From an uncultured Methylococcaceae bacterium (GTDB lineage: Bacteria; Pseudomonadota; Gammaproteobacteria; Methylococcales; Methylomonadaceae), in NCBI GenBank assembly GCA_903839795.1, contig CAIMDR010000225.1, forward strand, positions 1 to 5,053: a DNA stretch of 5,053 bases, in the 5' to 3' direction. The position numbers and the translations under genes are program-made. Positions within the stretch are counted from its first letter, which is position 1. Every line of letters begins with the position of its first letter. Below are positions 1-4,750 of the stretch, piece by piece. Under the pieces are notes generated by a model that had not been told where the DNA came from, ran no database searches, and was given only the letters and a program-made list of their open reading frames with translations.

Positions 1-60
1 ACCATGATTTTAGTTGTAACCAAGTATATGGTATCTAACAAAATCAATCACATGTCATAT

Positions 61-88
61 TTAACTTGCCCCCATAATCCGTTACAAT
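61..88 (+). promoter_or_regulatory. Candidate sigma-70 promoter of the lytic transglycosylase gene
   Basis: TTAACT (61-66) is a 4/6 match to the -35 consensus and TACAAT (83-88) a 5/6 match to the -10 consensus, with a 16-base spacer. The start would fall near base 95, giving a leader of about 40 bases before the ATG at 135. The region is AT-rich, so chance matches are likely; TTGAAA at 97-102 has no good -10 partner. No clear Shine-Dalgarno sequence precedes the ATG, so translation may start inefficiently or rely on an unstructured leader. Confidence 0.3.
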
Positions 89-134
89 CAGAATTTTTGA
101 AAGTCTATACATCTAAACACTTCAGTACTACAAA

Positions 135-1151
135 ATGAATCGATTAATAATACGAAGTTGGCTTTTGCTGGCGATTGCCTTTATGTTGAATGCTTGTAGC
201 AGTCATGCGCCTAGTGTTAAACGCGACAACACCCCTGCATACCCAATCACTACTCAACCACAAACCAGTCTACCTCAAAACAGCTATAGATCGGGGACTC
301 GCTCCGGTGCGTTTCAAAAACCGGGTGAACTTGAACCTGCGGTAGCCTTTTGGCGTAAAACCTATGCGGTGTGGCATCGTTCTGAAGTCGCATTTCATGA
401 CGACCGTTATTTGGATGTGATCTACGAAGTCATGGTAGTGCCAGGCACTGTCGACGAAAGCCTGACCAGCGAACAAAAGCAAAGGGTCAGTCAACGCCGC
501 GAGTTCTGGAAAGCCCAATTAGAGATTCTGGAGAGCAAAGTACGCTTCAACGCACAGTTAAATGCTAACGACCGGCAAATAATCGCTAAACTGACCAGTA
601 ACGGCAGGCAACTTAACAAAGTATTGAACGGTGCCTCTGATCGGGTACGTTCGCAACGCGGCACTCGCGAACGTTTCCAACACGGGCTTGAAATCAGTCG
701 CCGCTACGACCGACAGTTTAGAAAAATCTTCCGCGAAGCCGGCTTGCCGGAAGATTTGGCCTACCTGCCGCATGTCGAATCCTCGTTTCAGCCCTCGGCT
801 AAATCCTCCGCCGGTGCCATGGGCATGTGGCAATTCACCAAAGGCGCAGCGAAAACTTTCATGCCCGGCGGGCGAGTAGATCTATGCTACGATCCTTTTG
901 CTTCCGCCCTTGGCGCGGCTCACTATCTAAGTTACGCCTACAGTAAACTGGGTGACTGGCCGGCAGCGATCACCTCTTACAACCACGGCATCGGCGGCAT
1001 GAAACGGGCGCAAAATCAAGTTGGCCGCGATTTTGTCCGTATCGTAGACACCTACGACGGCCCTGCTTTCGGTTTTGCCTCCCGTAACTATTACGCCCAA
1101 TTTTTGGCAGCACGCGAAATTGCCAGCAACCCGATACAATATTTACCATAA
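135..1151 (+). CDS. Lipoprotein lytic murein transglycosylase, MltD/SLT-type (GH23 fold)
   Basis: Predicted to cleave the MurNAc-GlcNAc bond of peptidoglycan, forming 1,6-anhydro-MurNAc, while anchored in the envelope by a lipid. The 338-residue protein starts with a lipoprotein signal peptide: basic residues at 3-7, a hydrophobic stretch, and the lipobox LNAC at 18-21 with Cys21 as the acylated residue. A Pro/Gln/Ser-rich linker follows (about 22-60), then a mostly helical region (about 65-185) and the SLT domain (about 186-326). In that domain HVESSF carries the likely catalytic Glu215; GAMGMWQF (227-234), SYNHG (281-285) and FASRNYYAQFLAA (314-326) match conserved family motifs. E. coli MltD is longer and has C-terminal LysM repeats; this protein ends just after the SLT domain with none visible. 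The ATG at 135 is chosen because it directly precedes the signal peptide. It converges with kdoO. The family is clear, the exact subfamily less so. Confidence 0.9.
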   Translation: MNRLIIRSWLLLAIAFMLNACSSHAPSVKRDNTPAYPITTQPQTSLPQNSYRSGTRSGAFQKPGELEPAVAFWRKTYAVWHRSEVAFHDDRYLDVIYEVMVVPGTVDESLTSEQKQRVSQRREFWKAQLEILESKVRFNAQLNANDRQIIAKLTSNGRQLNKVLNGASDRVRSQRGTRERFQHGLEISRRYDRQFRKIFREAGLPEDLAYLPHVESSFQPSAKSSAGAMGMWQFTKGAAKTFMPGGRVDLCYDPFASALGAAHYLSYAYSKLGDWPAAITSYNHGIGGMKRAQNQVGRDFVRIVDTYDGPAFGFASRNYYAQFLAAREIASNPIQYLP

Positions 1152-1227
1152 ATAGTGTAATAGAAAGCAAGCTCCTTCGAGAGTGTGTTGATTTTTAGTT
1201 GGAGCTGAATAATTACAAGACAGCTTT

Positions 1228-1248
1228 CTTCGTGTCTTCGTGGTGAAA
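1228..1248. repeat. Possible dispersed-repeat remnant (CACCACGAAGACACGAAG type)
   Basis: The 108-base gap between the convergent transglycosylase and kdoO genes contains a segment that on the minus strand reads TTTTCACCACGAAG followed by ACACGAAG. It has an internal near-duplication of ACGAAGA. From memory, very similar words recur as short intergenic repeats in many bacterial genomes, but only one copy is in this window, so the repeat call is an inference. No convincing terminator was found in the gap: AGCTCC (1170-1175) and GGAGCT (1201-1206) could pair, but the loop is 25 bases. Confidence 0.3.
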
Positions 1249-1259
1249 AAAATAGTCAC

Positions 1260-2129
1260 TTAAATTAATTCACGGCCGGTAAAGTTTCTCAATATTGCCA
1301 GTGGACTTGCGTTTGTATCATATTGATTTGAGGCGGGTAAATGAAACGTTTGTTCCATCATAAACTGACCGGACATCGCAGCATGTGAGACTTGGTCAGA
1401 AAAGCACGCCCAAACAGAGCCGGCGGGGAATGGCACGGTTAATTGAGGGCTGTTACGCTGATAATCCAAGTCATGCTTCATTGCATCGTGCAATTGGAGC
1501 ATTAAATGATCATACTCACTTCTAAATGATTTGGTAACGCCAGCAATATTTAAAGCTCTTGCCCGCCAGGCTGAGTAGGGTGCTGCTTGTGGAATAAATC
1601 GCTTAACAATCGCTTCAAAGGGTTCACCTACACGCCACACTCTTGCGACATTATCGGGATTTATATTGATAAAGACGCGTAATATGCGTTCTCCATTATT
1701 AGGTCGCGAAGGAAATGCGTCAACATGCAAGCGTTTGTCATCAGCACGCCAGGATTGATTCCGCGTTTCTATTTGCATGGGCCGAAAACTCGTGGGTGCC
1801 ACGCTCAAACAGTCCTTATAGTAAGGAAAATAACTATTAACAAGGGCTTGTGTTTGGGTGCGAAAACGCTCCATCATTAAACCTAGTCCGGCTTGGACTT
1901 CTTCATTGCCAATGGCTCCTTTTAAGCTTCCTGAAGCATCCAAACTTATGTTTCGAGACTTTGGGTTACGTATTTCTGAAGTGAAAAAATCCAGTTCAAA
2001 TGCTGGAACAGGAAACTCAAGGCTTGTGAAATGAAGTACCTTTCCCGCTTCTAAATCAGTAACCCATTTATCTTGTGCAATGTGGGTTGTCCATTCGGGA
2101 TGGTGTACTTCAATAATTTGATTGTTCAT
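1260..2129 (-). CDS. kdoO: Kdo 3-hydroxylase (Fe(II)/2-oxoglutarate-dependent dioxygenase, KdoO family)
   Basis: Members of this family hydroxylate C3 of a Kdo sugar in the lipopolysaccharide inner core, giving the Ko sugar, and use Fe(II), 2-oxoglutarate and oxygen. The 289-residue product has the family's signature stretch, HVDAFPSRPNNGERILRVF (135-153). His135 and Asp137 form the HxD part of the iron-binding triad, and His249 in SDQVSHAAMSGQF is the likely distal ligand, followed by MMEQTF (257-262). There is no signal peptide or membrane segment, as expected for an enzyme acting on lipid A precursors on the cytoplasmic side. Length fits the family (about 290-300 residues). The ATG at 2129 lacks a strong Shine-Dalgarno sequence; an ATG ten bases upstream is out of frame. 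The gene stands alone: no lipid A or Kdo biosynthesis gene is in the window. Assignment rests on recalled motif similarity; the product's acceptor sugar is inferred. Confidence 0.85.
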   Translation of the reverse strand: MNNQIIEVHHPEWTTHIAQDKWVTDLEAGKVLHFTSLEFPVPAFELDFFTSEIRNPKSRNISLDASGSLKGAIGNEEVQAGLGLMMERFRTQTQALVNSYFPYYKDCLSVAPTSFRPMQIETRNQSWRADDKRLHVDAFPSRPNNGERILRVFININPDNVARVWRVGEPFEAIVKRFIPQAAPYSAWRARALNIAGVTKSFRSEYDHLMLQLHDAMKHDLDYQRNSPQLTVPFPAGSVWACFSDQVSHAAMSGQFMMEQTFHLPASNQYDTNASPLAILRNFTGRELI

Positions 2130-2177
2130 TTCTAAACATACGGTTTGTGTTCTTGGGGCTACATTAAAATATCCAAA

Positions 2178-2197
2178 GGACTTGATTCTATAAGTCC
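2178..2197 (-). promoter_or_regulatory. Inverted repeat in the predicted kdoO leader
   Basis: GGACTT (2178-2183) and AAGTCC (2192-2197) are perfect inverted copies with an 8-base spacer. The next bases hold a second small palindrome, CACT-GT-AGTG (2197-2206). If the promoter at 2245-2272 is right, both lie in the untranslated leader of kdoO and could form a small RNA hairpin or a protein site. The stem is only 6 pairs, so the role is uncertain. Confidence 0.3.
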
Positions 2198-2244
2198 ACT
2201 GTAGTGATTAATGTACGTTTTAACGAGATATTGTGGCGATGTAT

Positions 2245-2272
2245 TTTATAAAGGATAGCCAGAATACTTCAA
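2245..2272 (-). promoter_or_regulatory. Candidate sigma-70 promoter of kdoO
   Basis: On the minus strand TTGAAG (2272-2267) is a 4/6 match to -35 and TATAAA (2250-2245) a 5/6 match to -10, 16 bases apart. An overlapping TAAAAT (2248-2243) would give an 18-base spacer. Transcription would start near 2238, leaving a leader of roughly 108 bases. This is the best pair seen in the gap, but it is unproven. Confidence 0.4.
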
Positions 2273-2281
2273 CAAAGAATA

Positions 2282-2295
2282 GACTAATATTAGTC
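2282..2295. promoter_or_regulatory. Perfect 14-base palindrome upstream of the kdoO promoter
   Basis: GACTAATATTAGTC is fully self-complementary. It ends 9 bases upstream of the proposed -35 of kdoO, which places it at about -44 to -57 relative to the predicted start, a usual position for an activator site. The binding protein is unknown and I do not recognise the motif. Confidence 0.4.
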
Positions 2296-2436
2296 ATTAG
2301 TGAGTGATTTTTTGGTGATTGCTGGTTTATTTGGGGAGATCAGGAAGGAGAAGTATTTTTGTTAATTTGAAAGGTGTGGGTGGGTTTCGTGGTTGTCTTT
2401 AGGGTGAGGTTATTTGGTTCTTACTGCCCATGGCTC

Positions 2437-2465
2437 TGGATACCCGCATCTCTACGGGTATGACG
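2437..2465. repeat. REP-like dispersed hairpin repeat
   Basis: ATACCCG (2440-2446) and CGGGTAT (2455-2461) pair perfectly over 7 bases around the 8-base loop CATCTCTA, flanked by TGG and GACG. The layout resembles the widespread intergenic element of the form TGGATTCCCGC...GCGGGAATGACG, here with both arms changed together so that pairing is kept (ATACCCG/CGGGTAT). No T-run follows on either strand, so it is not a standard terminator, though it could stabilise the 3' end of the iscA message. Other copies cannot be checked in this window. Confidence 0.55.
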
Positions 2466-2574
2466 AATTATTTAAGTACGGTGTATCTATCAGGCGTGAA
2501 GTAGGGGATGAGCTGTTTGTAAAACACCCTTACGATTCAAATCAGCAGTAACGATACTCTGGATTGAGAACGGC

Positions 2575-2901
2575 TTAACTTACCGAGAAACTTTCGCCGC
2601 AGCCGCAGGTGCCTTTAACATTAGGGTTGTTAAACTTAAACGCTTCGTTAATGCCTTCTTTGCGATAATCCAGTTCTATGCCATCAACAAATTCAAGATC
2701 ACTTTCCGGTACGATAACTTTAACGCCGAAGCCTTCAAATACAGCGTCATTTTGATTCAGTGTGTCAGCGTAATCCAGAACATAAGCATAACCCGAGCAA
2801 CCGGATTTTTTGACACCTAATTTTAAACCAAGCCCTTTGCCACGTTTTTCCAGCTGTTTTTTTATTTGACGCGCTGCACTTTCAGTTAATGAGACAGACA
2901 T
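2575..2901 (-). CDS. iscA: A-type iron-sulfur carrier protein IscA
   Basis: A-type proteins bind iron or an Fe-S cluster through three cysteines and pass it to target apoproteins in the cytoplasm. This 108-residue product matches IscA almost end to end: [20 protein letters not shown] (21-40) carries Cys35, and [20 protein letters not shown] plus CGESF near the C terminus carry Cys99 and Cys101. All three cluster ligands are present. Length is essentially that of E. coli IscA (107). The ATG at 2901 is supported by a strong Shine-Dalgarno sequence. It is the last gene of the iscR-desulfurase-iscA operon, 10 bases after the desulfurase stop. In E. coli iscU lies between iscS and iscA; here nothing does. 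ErpA or a SufA-like relative is possible, but the immediate isc context and the sequence favour IscA. Confidence 0.93.
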   Translation of the reverse strand: MSVSLTESAARQIKKQLEKRGKGLGLKLGVKKSGCSGYAYVLDYADTLNQNDAVFEGFGVKVIVPESDLEFVDGIELDYRKEGINEAFKFNNPNVKGTCGCGESFSVS

Positions 2902-2905
2902 AACA

Positions 2906-2910
2906 CCCTC
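2906..2910 (-). promoter_or_regulatory. Ribosome binding site of iscA
   Basis: GAGGG on the minus strand lies 4 bases upstream of the iscA ATG, extended by AAA upstream. It starts 1 base after the desulfurase stop codon, so ribosomes finishing that gene would be positioned to start iscA. It fixes the iscA start. Confidence 0.7.
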
Positions 2911-2911
2911 T

Positions 2912-4021
2912 TTATACTTGGCAAACCAAGGTTTTTAGTTGATTAATAAATTCAAAAATTTCTGATTTAGTATTAGCCGCACCTAAGCTGATGCGGATTG
3001 CGCTTTTTGCAAGGCTACTTTCTATACCCATGGCAATCAGTACCGGACTGGGTACGCTGCCGCCACTGGCACAAGCCGAGCCACTGGAAACGGCAGTATT
3101 TTTTTTATCCAGTTTCATCAGCAGCATTTCGCCATCAATTCCAGGGATGCCAAACTGGACAGTATTGGGTAAGCGGTCGGCTTGTTGGGCAAAAATCGTT
3201 AAGCCGGGAATAGTGCTTAAACCGGCTTCCAGAAGCTCTCTTAACGCCAGCAAATGTTCATGGCGCTGGGATAGTTCGTTTTTTGCAAGTTCGGCCGCTT
3301 TTCCAAAGCCAACGATGGCGGCGACATTTTCAGTCCCGGCTCTTAGTCCTTGCTCTTGTCCACCGCCAAGAAAGAGGGTGTTTATCGCCAAGCCTTTTTC
3401 AAAAATCAGTGCGCCACAGCCTTTAGGGCCATAGATTTTATGACTGGATAGAGACATCAGATGAACGCCCAACTGACTAAATGAAACGGGTATTTTACCA
3501 ACCGCCTGAACAGCATCAGTATGAACCGTAATAGCGTTGGCTCGTAACGTTTTGGCGTAGGGTGCCAAATCCTGAACCACTCCGGTTTCATTGTTTGCCA
3601 GCATAATAGAAACCAGATCAGGCTGGTTTTTAATCAGCTCGTCAATAACCGCTTGGGTGACGAATCCGTTGGTATCCACCTTGGCGGTATTTAAGGTGGC
3701 TCCAAGACTTTTTAAACGCCGGGCGGGTTCTGTAATGGAGGGGTGTTCAATAGCCGAAATAGCGAGCTTGCCTTGGTGGGGCAGCATTGCCAAGGCCACG
3801 GCATTGGACTCGGTGCCACCGTTGGTAAAAACAATTTGCGAGGCTGGGGCATCAACCAGCGCCGCAATTTGCTCACGGGCACCATCAATAGCACTACGAG
3901 CGATTCTGCCGTGACGATATAAACTGGACGGGTTACCGTAGAACGATTTCAGGTACGGTAACATGGCTTCCAGCACCCGCTCATCGACGGGTGTTGTTGC
4001 ATTGTGATCAAAGTATATCAT
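2912..4021 (-). CDS. iscS: Group I cysteine desulfurase (IscS/NifS type), short form
   Basis: A PLP enzyme converting cysteine to alanine and delivering the sulfur as a persulfide for Fe-S assembly and possibly tRNA thiolation. The 369-residue product shows the fold-type I aminotransferase plan: YFDHNATTP at the N terminus, His93 (EHPS) expected to stack on PLP, NNETG (143-147), Asp169 in HTDAVQA, the PLP lysine Lys195 in SSHK, RAGTEN (227-232), and the persulfide Cys317 in [15 protein letters not shown] marks group I rather than the SufS group. E. coli IscS has 404 residues and ends about 35 residues later; its C-terminal tail helps dock IscU. The missing tail, and [11 protein letters not shown] where IscS has CTSASLEPSYV, make it closer in style to short NifS-like proteins, so the symbol is by context. 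The start at 4021 overlaps the iscR end by 14 bases with no strong Shine-Dalgarno sequence, which suggests translational coupling to iscR. Confidence 0.9.
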   Translation of the reverse strand: MIYFDHNATTPVDERVLEAMLPYLKSFYGNPSSLYRHGRIARSAIDGAREQIAALVDAPASQIVFTNGGTESNAVALAMLPHQGKLAISAIEHPSITEPARRLKSLGATLNTAKVDTNGFVTQAVIDELIKNQPDLVSIMLANNETGVVQDLAPYAKTLRANAITVHTDAVQAVGKIPVSFSQLGVHLMSLSSHKIYGPKGCGALIFEKGLAINTLFLGGGQEQGLRAGTENVAAIVGFGKAAELAKNELSQRHEHLLALRELLEAGLSTIPGLTIFAQQADRLPNTVQFGIPGIDGEMLLMKLDKKNTAVSSGSACASGGSVPSPVLIAMGIESSLAKSAIRISLGAANTKSEIFEFINQLKTLVCQV

Positions 4022-4508
4022 TCAAATTAGACATCAATTCCGGATGGCGATGTATTTCAATAACTTGCTGACTGTCTTGGTCTTGTCTTTTGGCAACTTC
4101 CTGAATACGATGTTTTTCAAGTAGTTGAGCCAGGGTGATGCCTTTTAAATAATCCCTGATTTGGTCACTCAAGCCCATCCAAAGGTCGTGAGTCAAGCAC
4201 GCTTTTTCATTTTGGCAATTGGCTTCACCACCACACTTGGTAGCGTCAATCGGCTCATCAACAGCCGCAATAATGTCAGCGATATTGATTTCATCCGGGC
4301 TGCCAGCCAGAGAATAGCCGCCACCGGGTCCACGAATGCCTTTTACCATATTGGCACGACGCAAGCGTGCAAATAATTGTTCCAGATAAGACAGTGAAAT
4401 AGTTTGACGCGCAGCAATATCAGTTAATGTCACCGGTTTAAGTTGGCTGTGAAAAGCCAAGTCAAGCATTGCCGTTACAGCATAACGGCCTTTAGTAGTT
4501 AAGCGCAC
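4008..4508 (-). CDS. iscR: Fe-S cluster regulator IscR (Rrf2 family)
   Basis: IscR senses cellular Fe-S supply: with a [2Fe-2S] cluster it represses the isc operon, and the cluster-free form acts at other sites. The 166-residue product begins MRLTTKGRYAVTAMLDLA, nearly identical to E. coli IscR (162 residues). The winged helix spans about 1-67, with the recognition region SLSYLEQLF (38-46) including Glu43, the residue tied to DNA-site discrimination in E. coli, and the wing RGPGGGY (59-65). The cluster ligands Cys92, Cys98, Cys104 and His107 are all kept at the same numbers as in E. coli. The start is a GTG at 4508, supported by the homology and an AGGGA ribosome site 7 bases upstream. It is the first gene of the operon; a matching operator lies over its promoter, which implies autoregulation. 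trmJ lies upstream, as in enteric bacteria. Confidence 0.96.
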   Translation of the reverse strand: MRLTTKGRYAVTAMLDLAFHSQLKPVTLTDIAARQTISLSYLEQLFARLRRANMVKGIRGPGGGYSLAGSPDEINIADIIAAVDEPIDATKCGGEANCQNEKACLTHDLWMGLSDQIRDYLKGITLAQLLEKHRIQEVAKRQDQDSQQVIEIHRHPELMSNLNDIL

Positions 4509-4515
4509 AATAGAA

Positions 4516-4520
4516 TCCCT
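4516..4520 (-). promoter_or_regulatory. Ribosome binding site of iscR
   Basis: AGGGA on the minus strand sits 7 bases upstream of the GTG at 4508, the ideal distance. Because the start codon is GTG, this site is what decides the start; the next in-frame ATG is codon 14, inside the conserved N terminus. Confidence 0.75.
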
Positions 4521-4528
4521 AAGAAAAA

Positions 4529-4554
4529 TAAGTATATTACCATAACTATACTTA
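4529..4554. promoter_or_regulatory. Perfect 8-base inverted repeat over the iscR -10 and start site
   Basis: TAAGTATA (4529-4536) and TATACTTA (4547-4554) are exact inverted copies separated by 10 bases. The element covers the -10 hexamer and the predicted start near 4538, a position where a bound protein would block transcription. It does not fit the recalled type 1 or type 2 IscR patterns. It could be a site for another regulator or a consequence of AT-rich promoter sequence. Confidence 0.45.
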
Positions 4555-4572
4555 ACCCACCAAAATAGTCAA
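4545..4572 (-). promoter_or_regulatory. Sigma-70 promoter of the iscR-desulfurase-iscA operon
   Basis: On the minus strand TTGACT (4572-4567, 5/6) and TATAGT (4550-4545, 5/6) are separated by 16 bases. Transcription should start near 4538, about 30 bases before the GTG. This is the strongest promoter in the window and should drive all three genes, as no gap within the operon is long enough for another obvious one. Confidence 0.75.
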
Positions 4573-4576
4573 CTAT
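4552..4576 (-). promoter_or_regulatory. Predicted type 1 IscR binding site
   Basis: Against the gammaproteobacterial type 1 pattern as I recall it (ATASYYGACT, RTTYY, AGTCRRSTAT), the minus strand read from 4576 has a perfect left arm ATAGTTGACT, a perfect middle ATTTT and a 6/10 right arm GGTGGGTTAA, 21 of 25 in total. It covers the -35 and most of the spacer, so bound holo-IscR would exclude RNA polymerase. This matches feedback repression of isc in E. coli. The weaker right arm may lower affinity. Confidence 0.7.
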
Positions 4577-4593
4577 TATCCTGTTCAATAGTT
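4571..4593. promoter_or_regulatory. Perfect 7-base inverted repeat upstream of the iscR promoter
   Basis: AACTATT (4571-4577) and AATAGTT (4587-4593) are exact inverted copies with a 9-base spacer. The first arm is shared with the left arm of the predicted IscR site, so the second arm is an extra, oppositely oriented copy of the ATAGTT part of an IscR half-site. This could be a second, weaker IscR contact or an unrelated operator. A register starting at 4600 on the minus strand scores only 14 of 25 against the type 1 pattern. Confidence 0.4.
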
Positions 4594-4634
4594 AAGGTAT
4601 TTGGGGGCCATAGGGCTCTGAATTAATTAAGTGC

Positions 4635-4664
4635 GTAGGGCGTGCCGCGCACGGCAAGCCCTAC
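4635..4664. repeat. REP-like hairpin repeat between trmJ and iscR
   Basis: GTAGGGC (4635-4641) pairs with GCCCTAC (4658-4664), and after one G-A mismatch TGCCG (4643-4647) pairs with CGGCA (4652-4656), leaving the tetraloop CGCA: 12 of 13 pairs. It is much more GC-rich than its surroundings. The GTAGGGCGTGCCG type resembles common intergenic repeats in proteobacteria (recalled, not searched). No T-run follows on the minus strand, so it is not a classical trmJ terminator but may stop or protect the transcript end. Confidence 0.6.
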
Positions 4665-4690
4665 AGAAAATAATGTCGCTTAATCAACCT

Positions 4691-4709
4691 CTCCCGTAAA
4701 GCAAGGGAG
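4691..4709 (-). terminator. Weak hairpin downstream of trmJ
   Basis: CTCCC (4691-4695) and GGGAG (4705-4709) can pair around a 9-base loop, about 40 bases past the trmJ stop. No T-run follows on the minus strand. It may be a decayed copy of another CTCCC/GGGAG repeat rather than a terminator. Confidence 0.2.
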
Positions 4710-4750
4710 TCTGGTGTTAAAGTCATTACCTGCGCATGATTAAAGATTAT

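Larger units (their letters stand above)
2130..2574. other. 445-base intergenic region between iscA and kdoO
   Basis: No credible gene is visible; stop codons are frequent in all frames. The region holds the candidate kdoO promoter (2245-2272), a perfect palindrome (2282-2295), a leader inverted repeat (2178-2197) and a REP-like hairpin (2437-2465). Bases from about 2330 to 2420 are strikingly rich in G and T on the plus strand, without a clear explanation. I saw no T-run terminator for iscA; GTAA/TTAC pairing around 2520-2535 is too weak to count. Confidence 0.6.

Noticed and set aside
1..134. ACCA...TGGT inverted repeat near 19-32 as an operator
   Set aside because: Four-base arms in AT-rich DNA are expected by chance.
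558..833. Minus-strand open frame of 91 codons inside the transglycosylase gene
   Set aside because: It lies opposite conserved coding sequence including the catalytic motif, and its translation resembles no family I know.
1170..1206. AGCTCC/GGAGCT stem as a terminator between convergent genes
   Set aside because: Six pairs with a 25-base loop and no adjoining T-run is not convincing.
2330..2420. G/T-rich stretch as a G-quadruplex or small gene
   Set aside because: Only runs of two or three G with uneven loops, and no credible reading frame; at best a weak two-layer structure.
2991..3434. Plus-strand open frame of 147 codons
   Set aside because: It is antisense to the conserved C-terminal half of the cysteine desulfurase; no ribosome site or recognisable domain.
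3591..3914. Plus-strand open frame of 107 codons
   Set aside because: It is antisense to the desulfurase N-terminal half, whose motifs are clearly the coding strand.
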